Shown here one piece after another: positions 42,543 to 51,966 of a stretch of DNA of 64,000 bases. The notes under the pieces were generated by a model. That model was not told where the DNA came from. It saw only the letters and a list, made by a program, of their open reading frames with translations, and did no database searches. This DNA comes from Rugosimonospora africana (lineage in GTDB: Bacteria; Actinomycetota; Actinomycetes; Mycobacteriales; Micromonosporaceae). The translations under genes and the position numbers were made by a program. The stretch lies in contig NZ_BONZ01000027.1 in NCBI RefSeq assembly GCF_016862975.1, positions 62,001 through 126,000 on the forward strand. The letters run 5' to 3'. Each line of letters starts with the position of its first letter. Within the stretch, counting starts at the first letter, position 1.

Positions 42543-43401
42543 CGGCCGCCACCCACAGACGCAGCGCCTCGACATCCTCGCCACCGACGTGGGTCAGCAC
42601 GGTCCGCACCAGTCCCCGGGACAGCACCGTCATGCTGCGGCCCGGCGCCAGGGTGGCGGCGGCCTGGACCAGCACGCCGGCCGCCGCCGCGTCGATGAAG
42701 CGCAGCTTCGCGAGGTTGACGTGCGGATGTCGGTCCAGCCGGAGGGCCTCGGCGAGAGCCTCCCCGAAGACGGTCAGCGAGGTGTAGTCGAGTTCACCGG
42801 CGACCCGGATCCCGGCGGGGGAGTGCTGGCGGCAGATCCGCAGGATCGGATCCTCGTGGTACACCGTGGCCGCCACCGCGCAGGAGTGCGCCGCCGTCGT
42901 GCTGGCCAGCGTCACGGCGTCGAACTGTTGCCGGTCGTACTGGCAGATCGCGGTGACCTGCGCGGCGGCGAACAACTCGCTCGCCTTCTGTTCGAACGTC
43001 ACCAGGTGCTCGACCCCGGCGACCGGCTGCGCGGCCCAGCCCATGTCGGCGGTGACCCGGAGGCCGGCGAAGCCGTCCCGGCGCGCCCGGTCGATCTCAC
43101 CGGACAGCTCGTCGAGGACCCGGCCCGGCCGGAACCCACCGTCGGCCAGCCACATCCGTGCCGGTTGCAGGGTCAGCTGGCCCTTCGCCGCGTACGGCTG
43201 CGCCTCGACCCCCCGGTCGGCCAGCCGGCCGGACAGCGCGGAGGGGGCGTACGAGTCGGTGTAGCAGACCACCCGGTGGCCGGCGGACAGCCCGTCCCGG
43301 ACGAACGCGGCCACGATGTCGAGGCGTTCGTCCTCATCCGTGAAGGTCAGGCAGGCGTGGTCCCCGGGACCGAGCCGGTCGACCGATGTCGGTGCACCCA
43401 C
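42532..43401 (-). CDS. MEDS-STAS domain regulatory protein
   Basis: 289 residues. The N-terminal MEDS domain (GDHACLTFTDEDERLDIVAA, ICQYDRQQF) is joined to a C-terminal STAS domain (~185-289). MEDS domains are sensors found with regulators of sigma-factor partner switching. In STAS anti-anti-sigma factors the loop reads DSSG with a phosphorylated Ser; here it reads FIDAAAAGVLV, so no residue for phosphorylation is visible at that site. Upstream partner of the coupled HATPase gene. Start GTG 43401. Confidence 0.85.
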   Translation of the reverse strand: MGAPTSVDRLGPGDHACLTFTDEDERLDIVAAFVRDGLSAGHRVVCYTDSYAPSALSGRLADRGVEAQPYAAKGQLTLQPARMWLADGGFRPGRVLDELSGEIDRARRDGFAGLRVTADMGWAAQPVAGVEHLVTFEQKASELFAAAQVTAICQYDRQQFDAVTLASTTAAHSCAVAATVYHEDPILRICRQHSPAGIRVAGELDYTSLTVFGEALAEALRLDRHPHVNLAKLRFIDAAAAGVLVQAAATLAPGRSMTVLSRGLVRTVLTHVGGEDVEALRLWVAAGDS

Positions 43402-43521
43402 ACCCGTCCCCCTTCCCGGTGCCCATTCCGGACCAGCGCAAGGCTAACCGCATCCGGCCACCGGCGCAGCGGGAAGGCCGGCTCAGGCGCTGGTCGGCCC
43501 GGGGCGAGCCCCGCCGCGGGG

Positions 43522-44376
43522 TCAGTCGGCCTCGACCGAACCGGTCAGCCGCAGCCGCCGCTGCGCGCGCTCGTAGAACGTGGTCCGGCCCAGCCGTACC
43601 ACCCGGGCCGCGCTGTCCACGACCGTCATGTCCAGGATGTCGCCGGGGTGCAGGTAGCCGATGAGCTGCCCGTCCGCCTCCATGCCGATCTCGCCGCTGC
43701 CCTGCAGGATCTCCAGGGTCAGCTTCTCCCCGGTCGACAGGAACAACGCGCGGTTGAACGCCGAGTGTGGCGCGACCGGCGTGACCAGCAGCCCCGAGGC
43801 GCTGGGCGAGACGATCGGCCCACCGGCGGAGAAGCTGTACGCGGTGGAACCGGTCGGTGTGGCCACGATGACCGCATCCGCCCCGTACCGCACGAATGGG
43901 TGCCCGTCGACGTGTACCTGCACCAGACACACCGGATGTCCGGGTATCCGCATCATCGCGATGTCGTTGAACGCCAGCGTGTCGCGCCCGGCCGAGCCCG
44001 CGTACAGCCCCGACCGGGGCTCGGTGGTGAACCGCTGGGCGTCGATCGCGCCCAGCGCGTCGGCCAGGTCCGGCGGGTCGACCTCGGCGAGGAACCCGAG
44101 CTTGCCCAGGTTGACGCCGAGCACCGGGGTCTGCGTCGGGCTGGACAGCCGCATGGCCCGCAGCATGGTCCCGTCGCCGCCCAGGCTCACGATCAGGTCG
44201 GTGCGCTGGCCCAGCTCCTCCGGAGCGACCTCGGTGATCGGCCGGCCGGTCCGGCTGCCCTCGCCGGGCAGGCCGAGCACGGCGGCACCGTGGCCGGCCG
44301 CCCAGGAACAGATCAGCTCGATCGCCGGCGTGCAGTCCCGGGCGGGGTGCAGGACGAGTCCGACCCCGTTAATCAT
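43522..44376 (-). CDS. nadK: NAD kinase
   Basis: ATP- or polyphosphate-dependent NAD kinase, 284 residues. The diagnostic GGDGT motif is in VSLGGDGTMLRAMRL, followed by VNLGKLGFLAEV, the NAD-binding ND in AFNDIAMMR and the Gly-rich TPTGSTAYSFSAGGPIV. ATG 44376 is preferred over GTG 44382 because GGGAC is then 6 bases upstream. It diverges from glucose dehydrogenase, an enzyme that uses the NADP this kinase makes. Confidence 0.93.
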   Translation of the reverse strand: MINGVGLVLHPARDCTPAIELICSWAAGHGAAVLGLPGEGSRTGRPITEVAPEELGQRTDLIVSLGGDGTMLRAMRLSSPTQTPVLGVNLGKLGFLAEVDPPDLADALGAIDAQRFTTEPRSGLYAGSAGRDTLAFNDIAMMRIPGHPVCLVQVHVDGHPFVRYGADAVIVATPTGSTAYSFSAGGPIVSPSASGLLVTPVAPHSAFNRALFLSTGEKLTLEILQGSGEIGMEADGQLIGYLHPGDILDMTVVDSAARVVRLGRTTFYERAQRRLRLTGSVEAD

Positions 44377-44511
44377 TCCCACGTCCCGATTCTGCGGTAT
44401 CGGGGCGCCGCGCGCCTCCGGGTACCCCGGCCGGCCGGGTTTGCGCTCCCGGCGCCCGCGCTTGCCGCGCTGGGTAGGGTGACCATTGGTGCGATCTTTT
44501 CAGGGGGTTTG

Positions 44512-45573
44512 ATGCGTGCGCTGACCGTGCGACCGGGGGTGGCCGATTCACTGGCGCTCAGCGAGATCGCGGAGCCGTCGCCGTCCGAGGGCCAGGTGCT
44601 GGTCGACGGGCTGTGCGTGGGCCTGTGTGGTACCGATGCCGAAATCGTGGCCGCCGACTACGGCGAGGCACCGCCCGGCTCGGAACTGCTGGTGCTCGGG
44701 CACGAGAATCTGGGTCGGGTGGCGGAGGCTCCCGCCGGTTCCGGGCTGTCCGCCGGTGACCTGGTGGTCGGGATCGTCCGCCGGCCCGATCCGGTACCGT
44801 GCGGAGCCTGCGCGGCCGGCGAATGGGACATGTGCCGCAACGGCCAGTACGTCGAGCACGGCATCAAGGGCCTGCACGGGTTCGCCCGCGAGCGGTGGCG
44901 GGCCGAGCCGGACGCGCTGGTCCGGCTGGACCCGGGCCTGACCGACGTGGGCGTGTTGCTGGAACCGACGACGATCCTGGCCAAGGCATGGGAGCAGATC
45001 GACCGGATCGGCGCGCGGGCCTACTGGGAGCCGCGGGTCGCGGTCGTCACCGGCGCTGGGCCGGTCGGCCTGCTGGCCGCGCTGCTCGCCGCCCAGCGGG
45101 GGCTGCAGGTGCACGTGTTCGACCGGGTGACCGAGGGCCTCAAACCGGAGTTGGTGGCCGATCTCGGGGCCACGTACCACACCGACACGCTGCCGGACAG
45201 CAAGATCGAGGCCGACGTGCTGATCGAGTGCACCGGTGTCCCCTCGGTCATCGTCGACGTGATCAGCCACAGCGCGACCGACAGCGTGGCGTGCCTGACC
45301 GGCGTCTCCTCGGCCGGCTCGACCGTCCCGCTGGACATCGGCAACCTGAACCGCGCCGCGGTGCTGCGCAACGATGTCGTGTTCGGCACGGTCAACGCCA
45401 ACCGCCGGCACTACGAGGCGGGCGTCGCGGCGCTGGCGGCGGCCGACCGCTCCTGGCTGACCAGGCTGATCACCCGGCGGGTACCGCTGGAGCAGTTCGC
45501 GGACGGGTTCCATCGCCGGCCCGACGACGTGAAGGTGGTGCTCGACATCGACGGCACCGGAGTCGCCGGGTGA
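44512..45573 (+). CDS. glucose 1-dehydrogenase-like MDR enzyme
   Basis: 353 residues, zinc-dependent medium-chain dehydrogenase of the archaeal/bacterial glucose dehydrogenase (Glc_DH) type. Catalytic zinc ligands Cys (GLCGTDAEI) and His (LGHENLG); structural-zinc-like loop PCGACAAGEWDMC has three cysteines visible. The Rossmann motif TGAGPVGLLAALLA follows, and the C-terminal half-domain PDDVKVVLDI is typical. Expected to oxidise glucose to gluconolactone with NAD(P). ATG 44512 starts the expected MRALTV beginning. Its stop overlaps the GH15 start (GTGA). Confidence 0.9.
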   Translation: MRALTVRPGVADSLALSEIAEPSPSEGQVLVDGLCVGLCGTDAEIVAADYGEAPPGSELLVLGHENLGRVAEAPAGSGLSAGDLVVGIVRRPDPVPCGACAAGEWDMCRNGQYVEHGIKGLHGFARERWRAEPDALVRLDPGLTDVGVLLEPTTILAKAWEQIDRIGARAYWEPRVAVVTGAGPVGLLAALLAAQRGLQVHVFDRVTEGLKPELVADLGATYHTDTLPDSKIEADVLIECTGVPSVIVDVISHSATDSVACLTGVSSAGSTVPLDIGNLNRAAVLRNDVVFGTVNANRRHYEAGVAALAAADRSWLTRLITRRVPLEQFADGFHRRPDDVKVVLDIDGTGVAG

Positions 45574-47369
45574 GCCGGATCGAGGACTACGCGCTGATCG
45601 GTGACCTGCACACCGCCGCGCTGGTCGGCCTGGACGGCTCGATCGACTGGCTGTGCCTGCCCAACTTCGACTCGCCGGCCTGCTTCGCCGCCCTGCTCGA
45701 CGAGCCCCGTGCCGGCCGCTGGCTGATGGCGCCGGAGGGCGGTGGCACCGCCCGGCGCCGCCGGTACCGGGGCGACACGCTGGTGCTGGAGACGGAGTGG
45801 CACACCCCGGAGGGGCACGTCCGGGTGATCGATTTCATGCCACCGCGGGGTGCCGCCTCGGACGTGATGCGCATCGTCGAGGGCGTCAGCGGCACGGTAC
45901 GGATGCACAGCGAGCTGACCCTGCGGTTCGACTACGGCCGGGTGGTGCCCTGGGTGCGCCGGGTTCCGGACGGGATCGAGGCGATCGCCGGCCCGGACGC
46001 GGTGTGGCTGCGCACCCCGGTTCCGCTGGAGGGCCAGGAGAAGTCGACGGTCGCCGACTTCACCGTGCACGCCGGTGAGCGGGTTCCGTTCGTGATGACC
46101 TGGTCGCCCAGCTTCAAGCGGGCGCCCGGCCGGCTGAACGCCGAGGACTGCCTGGCCGAGACGATCGCGTTCTGGGAGGGCTGGTCGTCCCGTTCGCGGG
46201 TGCACGGTCGCTGGCGCACGGTCATCCAGCGCTCGCTGATCACCCTCAAGGCGCTGACGTTCGCGCCCACCGGAGGCATCGTCGCCGCGGCCACGACCTC
46301 GCTGCCGGAGCAGCTGGGCGGGCCGCGCAACTGGGACTACCGGTACTGCTGGCTGCGCGACTCGACGTACACGCTCCAGGCACTGCTGGCAGCCGGTTAC
46401 GTGGACGAGGCGAAGGCATGGCGGGACTGGCTGCTGCGTGCGGTCGCCGGGGACCCGGCAGAGCTGCAGATCATGTACAGCATCGACGGCACCCGCCGGC
46501 TGCCCGAGTACGAGTTGCCCTGGCTGTCCGGGTACGAGGGCTCGGCGCCGGTACGGGTCGGCAACGCGGCCGCCGGACAGCTCCAGCTCGACGTGTGGGG
46601 CGAGGTGCTGGACGGGCTGTACCTGTCCCGCCAGGGCGGCCTCGCCTCCGACAGCAACGTCTGGGACATGCAGGTCGCGTTGCTGGACTACCTCGAAGGC
46701 GCGTGGCGGGAGCCGGACAACGGGCTGTGGGAGATGCGCGGCCCGCGCCGGCACTTCACCCACTCGAAGGTGATGGCCTGGGTGGCCTTCGACCGGATGG
46801 TGCGCAGCCATCGCGAGTTCGGCCTGCCCGGCGACGTGAACCTGTGGGAGGCCCGGCGCGACGAGATCCACGCGGAGGTCTGCGAGCGGGGCTTCGACGC
46901 GGAGCGCAACACGTTCGTCCAGTCGTACGGCAGCACCGAGCTTGACGCAAGCCTGCTGCTCATCCCGCGGGTCGGTTTCCTGCCCGGCAACGATCCCCGG
47001 GTGGCCGGCACGGTCGACGCGATCAGCCGCGACCTGACCGAGGACGGCTTCGTGCTGCGGTACCGCACCGGATCGTCCGACGACGGGCTGCCCGGCTCCG
47101 AGGGCGTCTTTCTGGCCTGCTCGTTCTGGCTCGTCGACGCGCTGCACGCGATCGGCCGGGAGCCGGACGCGGTCGACCTGTTCGAGCGCCTGCTGACCCT
47201 GCGCAACGACGTCGGGCTGTTCAGCGAGGAGTGGGACCCCAAGGCACACCGGCAGCTTGGCAACACGCCGCAGGCGTTCAGCCACTTCCCGGTCATCGTC
47301 AGCGGATTGCAATTGCACGCCCGCCGGCATCGGCGCAGCGACCAGCCGGTCCCGTCGCCATCGCCGTAG
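45570..47369 (+). CDS. GH15 family hydrolase (trehalase/glucoamylase-like)
   Basis: 599 residues, full bacterial GH15 length. N-terminal beta-sandwich (RIEDYALIGDLHTAALVGLD, SIDWLCLPNFDSPACF) followed by the (alpha/alpha)6 barrel with NWDYRYCWLRDSTYTLQAL, LPEYELPWLSGYEGSAPVR, and the late acid region FSEEWDPKAHRQLGNTPQAF SH. These features match actinobacterial trehalases and glucoamylase-like enzymes. No signal peptide, so it acts in the cytoplasm. Translation is coupled to glucose dehydrogenase, suggesting that glucose freed from a disaccharide or glucan is oxidised by its neighbour (inference). Confidence 0.9.
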   Translation: MSRIEDYALIGDLHTAALVGLDGSIDWLCLPNFDSPACFAALLDEPRAGRWLMAPEGGGTARRRRYRGDTLVLETEWHTPEGHVRVIDFMPPRGAASDVMRIVEGVSGTVRMHSELTLRFDYGRVVPWVRRVPDGIEAIAGPDAVWLRTPVPLEGQEKSTVADFTVHAGERVPFVMTWSPSFKRAPGRLNAEDCLAETIAFWEGWSSRSRVHGRWRTVIQRSLITLKALTFAPTGGIVAAATTSLPEQLGGPRNWDYRYCWLRDSTYTLQALLAAGYVDEAKAWRDWLLRAVAGDPAELQIMYSIDGTRRLPEYELPWLSGYEGSAPVRVGNAAAGQLQLDVWGEVLDGLYLSRQGGLASDSNVWDMQVALLDYLEGAWREPDNGLWEMRGPRRHFTHSKVMAWVAFDRMVRSHREFGLPGDVNLWEARRDEIHAEVCERGFDAERNTFVQSYGSTELDASLLLIPRVGFLPGNDPRVAGTVDAISRDLTEDGFVLRYRTGSSDDGLPGSEGVFLACSFWLVDALHAIGREPDAVDLFERLLTLRNDVGLFSEEWDPKAHRQLGNTPQAFSHFPVIVSGLQLHARRHRRSDQPVPSPSP

Positions 47370-47537
47370 CGCAGCAGTCGCGTAGCGCGGGATGATAACC
47401 CGGACAAGCCGCTTGACGTGGGTGTTTGCGTCATCTGCCGATCCGGTTATGTCGCATTATCTGAAGATGTGCTGCGTCGCGGCTCTCTACACGCTTGCGT
47501 TAGACCAGCGACAGCACATGTGAGGGGGGAGCGACAA

Positions 47538-47918
47538 GTGCGGAAACCAGCATTACTGGTAGTGGACGGCGCGAACGTTGTGGGCTCGGTACCGGATGGA
47601 TGGTGGCGTGACCGGCCAGCGGCGGCGGCGAGGCTGCGTGACGCGCTGGTACCGGTGGCCAATGGGGGGCTGCGCAAGGTACCGAGTCCGGTCGAGGTCG
47701 TCCTGGTCGTCGAGGGCGTGGCCGCCCGTACCCCGGAAGTGCCCGGGGTCACCGTGGTCCGCGCCGACGGCTCGGGGGACGAGGCGATCGTCGAACTGGT
47801 GAAGGATCGGGAGCCCGAGCGCAAGTGCGTGGTGGTCACCGCCGACCGTGAGCTGCGCAGCCGGGTCGGTGAGCTGGGCGCGTCGGTGCTCGGCCCACGT
47901 TCGTTGCCATATCCGTAG
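47538..47918 (+). CDS. NYN/PIN-like domain protein
   Basis: 126 residues. The start PALLVVDGANVVGSVPDGWW, the central VVRADGSGDEAIVELVKD and CVVVTADRELRSRV give the acidic triad pattern of NYN/PIN-type nucleases. Such proteins are commonly annotated vaguely in actinomycetes. Likely acts on RNA, but activity is inferred. GTG 47538 follows a strong ribosome site (gggggga) at 7 bases. The gap before it (47370-47537) is AT-richer and probably holds its promoter; no gene is seen there. Confidence 0.75.
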   Translation: MRKPALLVVDGANVVGSVPDGWWRDRPAAAARLRDALVPVANGGLRKVPSPVEVVLVVEGVAARTPEVPGVTVVRADGSGDEAIVELVKDREPERKCVVVTADRELRSRVGELGASVLGPRSLPYP

Positions 47919-48021
47919 ACCGCCGCCACCCGTACCCGCCTGTGCCCGACGTCCGCCCGTCGGCGCAGGCGGGTCCGGCGCTTCCGGGGGCGTCTTCCCG
48001 AAGGCCGCCGCGACCGCCGGC

Positions 48022-51000
48022 TCAGCCGACCGCCGGCTCCGCGGCCCCGGTGAACACCCGCCACTGCGCCGCGTACAGGCCGTCGGCCTCCAGCAGTTCG
48101 TCGTGGGTACCGACCTCGACCACCCTGCCCTGGTCGAGCACCACGATGCGGTCCGCCCGGGCGGCCGTGGTCAGCCGGTGCGCGACCACCAGCGTGGTGC
48201 GCCGGTGGGCCAGCCGGTCGGATGCCTGGGTGACGATCGCCTCGGTCGCCAAGTCCAGGGCGGCGGTCGCCTCGTCCATCAGCAGGATGTCCGGGTCGAC
48301 CAGCTCCGCCCGGGCCAGGGCGAGCAACTGGCGCTGGCCGGCGGACAGGTTGCGGCCGCGCTCCGCGACCGGGTGCAGGTACCCGCCGGAGAGCCGGGCG
48401 ATCATGTGGTGCGCACCGACCGCGGTCGCCGCCGCCTCGATCTGTTCGTCGGTGGCGTCCGGCCGCCCGTACGCGATGGTGTCCCGTACCGTGCCGGGGA
48501 ACAGGTACGCCTCCTGCGGCACCACGCCGAGCCGGTGCCGGTACCCGGCCAGGTCGTAGGCGCGCACGTCCACGCCGTCCACCTCGACCGAGCCGCCGGT
48601 CACGTCGTAGAACCGGGACACCAGCTTGACCAGCGTGGACTTGCCCGCTCCGGTCTGGCCGACCAGCGCCACGGTCTCCCCGGGCGTGACCGACAGCGTG
48701 ACGCCGGCCAGCGCCTCGGCGGTGTCGGGACCGTACCGGAACCGCACGTCGCGCATGTCGATCGCTCCCCGCAGGCGCGGCGGCGCCGGAACCGGGTGCG
48801 CCGCCTGCGGCGTCGAGGTCGGGGTGCGCAGCAGGTCCCGGATGCGGTGCAGCCCGACCGCGGCCTGCTGGTACCCGTCGAAGACCTGGGACAGCTGCTG
48901 TACCGGCGAGAAGAACATGTCGATGTACAGCAGGTACGCGATCAGTGCGCCGGCCGTGAGCGCCCCGGCGTGCACCAGGTGAGCGCCCACGATCAGCGCC
49001 AGCGCGCCGGCCACGCTCGACAGGAACTGCACGAACGGGAAGTAGATGGCGATGTACCGCTGTGCCCTGGTGCGGCTGACCCGGTAGTCGTTGCTGCGCC
49101 CGGCGAACCGCTGCTGGTTGCGCTGCTCCCGGCGGTACGCCTGGGTGGTGCGCATGCCGGCGACGTTCTCCTGCAGGTCGGCGTTGACGATGCTGACCTT
49201 CTCCCGGGCGTCGGTGTACGCCTTCGACGACTTGGCGCGGAACAGCAGCGTCGCGACCAGCATCACGGGCAGGGTGGACAGCACCACCAGACCCAGTTCG
49301 AGGTTGATCAGCAGCAGCGCGACCAGGATGCCCAGGAAGGTCAGCACGCTGACCGCCGCGGTCGCCAGGCCGGTCTGCAGGAACGTGGAGAACGCGTCGA
49401 TGTCGCTGGTCATCCTGGTCATGATCCGGCCGGACATCTCGTGCTCGTAGTAGTCCAGGCCGAGCCGCTGCAGGTGGCTGAACGTCTTGACGCGCAGGCT
49501 GTACAGCAGCCGTTCCCCGTTGCGCCCGGCGACCCGGATCTGCCCGGTGTTGATCACGACGTCGACTCCGACGACGATCAGGCCGATCAGCGAGACGGTG
49601 AAGATCACGCCGAGGTGCCCGTGCTGGACGCCGCGGTCCACACCGTCCCGGGTCAGTACCGGCAGCACCAGGCTCGCTATCGCGTCCAGCGCGACGAGCA
49701 GCAGGGCGAGCAGCAGCGGCCGCAGCACCGGGCGCAGCAGCCGGCCCAGGCCGAACGCCGGGTCGGGTGCGCGCACCGACGACTCGTCCACCTGCGGCTC
49801 GCCGGTGGCCGGCGGTAGCGCGGCGACCTGGGCGAGCAACTCCGGCGTCGGCGGAACGCTGGCCATGAACCCCGCCATCGGGCCGCCGGCGCCGGCGCCG
49901 CGACCCATCCCGGCGCGGGCCACGCCGCCGCCGCGCGGCAGTCCGGCCGCCAGGGCCGGGTTCGGGGAGCCGCGGCGTGCCGGCTGGCCGGCGTTGCCCC
50001 CGTCGTCCCCGTCGTACGGCCACAGCGACGGGGTGATCCCGCCGACCTTCTCCTCGGTACCGGCGTCCGGGTCACGTTCGGCCGGCAGGTCCCCGGCGTC
50101 CACGCCCTCGGCGTCCTCCCCGGGACCGGACAGCAGCAGCCGGTACAGCGGGCAGCGTTCCTGCAGTTCGTCGTGGGTACCCACGTCGACGACCCGACCG
50201 GCGTCGAGCACCGCGATCCGGTCGGCCAGCGCCAAAGTGGAGCGGCGGTGCGCGATGAGCAGGGTGGTGCGGTCGCGCATGACCCGGTGCAGGGTCGCGT
50301 GGATCTCCGCCTCGACCCGGGCGTCCACCGCCGAGGTGGCGTCGTCGAGCACGAGGATGCGCGGATCCGTGATCAGGGCACGGGCCAGCGAGACCCGCTG
50401 CCGCTGGCCGCCGGACAGGGTCAGGCCCTGCTCTCCGACGACCGTGTCGTACCCGTGCGGCAGCGCCCGGATGAACCCGTCCGCCTCGGCCGCCCGGGCC
50501 GCGGCCTCGATCTGCTCGGTGGTCGCGTCCGGCCGGCCGTACCCGACGTTGGCCCGCACGCTCTCGGAGAACAGGAAGCTGTCCTCCATCACCAGCCCGA
50601 CGGCCGAGCGCAGCGAGTCCAGCCGCAACGACCGGACGTCCCGGTCGCCGACCCGCAGCGCTCCGCCCTGCACGTCGTAGAAGCGCTGGAGCAGCAGGGA
50701 CACCGTGGACTTGCCGGAGCCGGCGGTCCCGATCAGCGCCACGGTCTCGCCCGGGCGTACCGACAGCGTGAAGTTCCGCAGCACCGGCTGTGACGCGACG
50801 TACCCGAAGGTCACGTCGTCGAACGTCACGCCGGGCGCCTCGGTGGGGGACAGCTCGACCGCGTCCGGCGCCTCGGTCACCACCGGCCGCGAGTCGATGA
50901 TCTCGAAGACCCGGATCACGCTGGCCCGCGCCTGCTGCCCGATGGTGAGCAGGCCGGACAGCATGCGTACGGGCGCGACCAACTGTGCCAGGTAGGTGGA

Positions 51001-51966
51001 GAAGGCCAGGAACGTACCGAGGGTGATCTGGCCGTGGACCGCCAGGTATCCGCCGAGCGCCAGGACACCGACCTGGCCCAGCGCCGGGATGGCCTGCAGC
51101 GCCGGGGTGTAGTGGCTGTTGAACCGGTTGGCCCGGATCCGCAGCGCGAACAGCCGCCGGGCGGTCCCGGCCAGCTTGTTCAGCTCCTGCTCCTCCTGGC
51201 CGAAGCCCTTCACGACCCGTACCCCGGTCACCGCGTCGTCGACCACGGCGGCCACCTCGGCGGCCTGCTGCTGGGCCTCCCAGGTGGCCGGGAACAGCTT
51301 GCGCCGGGACAGCACCGCGATCCACCACAGCCCGGGACCGACCGCCAGGGCGACGAGCGTGAGCAGCGGAGACAGGACGAGCATGACGACCAGGGAGATC
51401 ACGAACAGCAGCAGGTTGCCGAGCAGGATGGGTAGCATCCCGAGTAGCCCCTGGACCATCGTGATGTCCGAGGTGGCGCGGCCGATGAGCTGGCCGGTCT
51501 GCAACTCGTCCTGCCGGGCGCCGTCCAGCCGGGACAGCGCCGCGAACATGTCGTTGCGCAGGTCGTGCTGGACGTCCAGGGACAGCCGGCCGCCCTCGTA
51601 CCGGCGGATGTAGGACGCGCCGTAGTTGACCAGGGCGGCGAGGATCAGGGCCGCGGCCAGGGGAAGCAGGGCGTCGCGCCGGGTCAGGATCGCGTTGTCG
51701 ACGATAGAGCGCTGCAGCAGCGGTACCAGGGCGGTCAGCGCCATGCCCAGCACCGACGAACCGAACGCCAGCAGCACCCGCAGCCGGAACCGCAGGCAGT
51801 ACCGCAGCAGCCGGCGCAGCCAGCTGGCCCCGTTTGCCACGCGGCCGCCAGCGGCGCCGACGGAGGAGGTGTCGCGGTCAAGCGGCCGCTGTCCGTTCAC
51901 AGGGTGGCCGCCAGCGGCGCCGACGGAGGAGGTGTCGCGGTCAAGCGGCCGATTCCCATTGGTCAT
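48022..51966 (-). CDS. fused double ABC exporter (two TMD-NBD halves)
   Basis: 1314 residues: TMD1 (~60-340), NBD1 (~380-610), Gly/Pro-rich linker, TMD2 (~735-1040), NBD2 (~1065-1300). NBD1 has Walker A GTAGSGKST, signature LSGGQRQRVSLARAL and Walker B ILVLDDATSAVD, where Asp replaces the catalytic Glu, and MED in place of the Q-loop PQD. NBD2 has GQTGAGKST, a changed signature LSAGQ and a normal LLMDEATAALD. One ATP site should therefore be degenerate, as in heterodimeric exporters, here made as one chain. The N-terminus carries a 21-residue tandem duplication. ATG 51966 overlaps the MarR gene stop. Cargo unknown; multidrug export is likely. Confidence 0.92.
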   Translation of the reverse strand: MTNGNRPLDRDTSSVGAAGGHPVNGQRPLDRDTSSVGAAGGRVANGASWLRRLLRYCLRFRLRVLLAFGSSVLGMALTALVPLLQRSIVDNAILTRRDALLPLAAALILAALVNYGASYIRRYEGGRLSLDVQHDLRNDMFAALSRLDGARQDELQTGQLIGRATSDITMVQGLLGMLPILLGNLLLFVISLVVMLVLSPLLTLVALAVGPGLWWIAVLSRRKLFPATWEAQQQAAEVAAVVDDAVTGVRVVKGFGQEEQELNKLAGTARRLFALRIRANRFNSHYTPALQAIPALGQVGVLALGGYLAVHGQITLGTFLAFSTYLAQLVAPVRMLSGLLTIGQQARASVIRVFEIIDSRPVVTEAPDAVELSPTEAPGVTFDDVTFGYVASQPVLRNFTLSVRPGETVALIGTAGSGKSTVSLLLQRFYDVQGGALRVGDRDVRSLRLDSLRSAVGLVMEDSFLFSESVRANVGYGRPDATTEQIEAAARAAEADGFIRALPHGYDTVVGEQGLTLSGGQRQRVSLARALITDPRILVLDDATSAVDARVEAEIHATLHRVMRDRTTLLIAHRRSTLALADRIAVLDAGRVVDVGTHDELQERCPLYRLLLSGPGEDAEGVDAGDLPAERDPDAGTEEKVGGITPSLWPYDGDDGGNAGQPARRGSPNPALAAGLPRGGGVARAGMGRGAGAGGPMAGFMASVPPTPELLAQVAALPPATGEPQVDESSVRAPDPAFGLGRLLRPVLRPLLLALLLVALDAIASLVLPVLTRDGVDRGVQHGHLGVIFTVSLIGLIVVGVDVVINTGQIRVAGRNGERLLYSLRVKTFSHLQRLGLDYYEHEMSGRIMTRMTSDIDAFSTFLQTGLATAAVSVLTFLGILVALLLINLELGLVVLSTLPVMLVATLLFRAKSSKAYTDAREKVSIVNADLQENVAGMRTTQAYRREQRNQQRFAGRSNDYRVSRTRAQRYIAIYFPFVQFLSSVAGALALIVGAHLVHAGALTAGALIAYLLYIDMFFSPVQQLSQVFDGYQQAAVGLHRIRDLLRTPTSTPQAAHPVPAPPRLRGAIDMRDVRFRYGPDTAEALAGVTLSVTPGETVALVGQTGAGKSTLVKLVSRFYDVTGGSVEVDGVDVRAYDLAGYRHRLGVVPQEAYLFPGTVRDTIAYGRPDATDEQIEAAATAVGAHHMIARLSGGYLHPVAERGRNLSAGQRQLLALARAELVDPDILLMDEATAALDLATEAIVTQASDRLAHRRTTLVVAHRLTTAARADRIVVLDQGRVVEVGTHDELLEADGLYAAQWRVFTGAAEPAVG
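51843..51950 (-). repeat. 63-bp-period duplication at ABC N-terminus
   Basis: A 45-base block (51843-51887) is repeated without change at 51906-51950, giving two copies of RPLDRDTSSVGAAGG at a 21-residue period in the cytoplasmic N-terminus of the exporter. Complete identity means the duplication is recent. Confidence 0.95.

Noticed and set aside
44369-44551. 60-codon minus-strand frame between NAD kinase and glucose dehydrogenase
   Set aside because: It overlaps the promoter and start of the dehydrogenase gene and has no coding signature.
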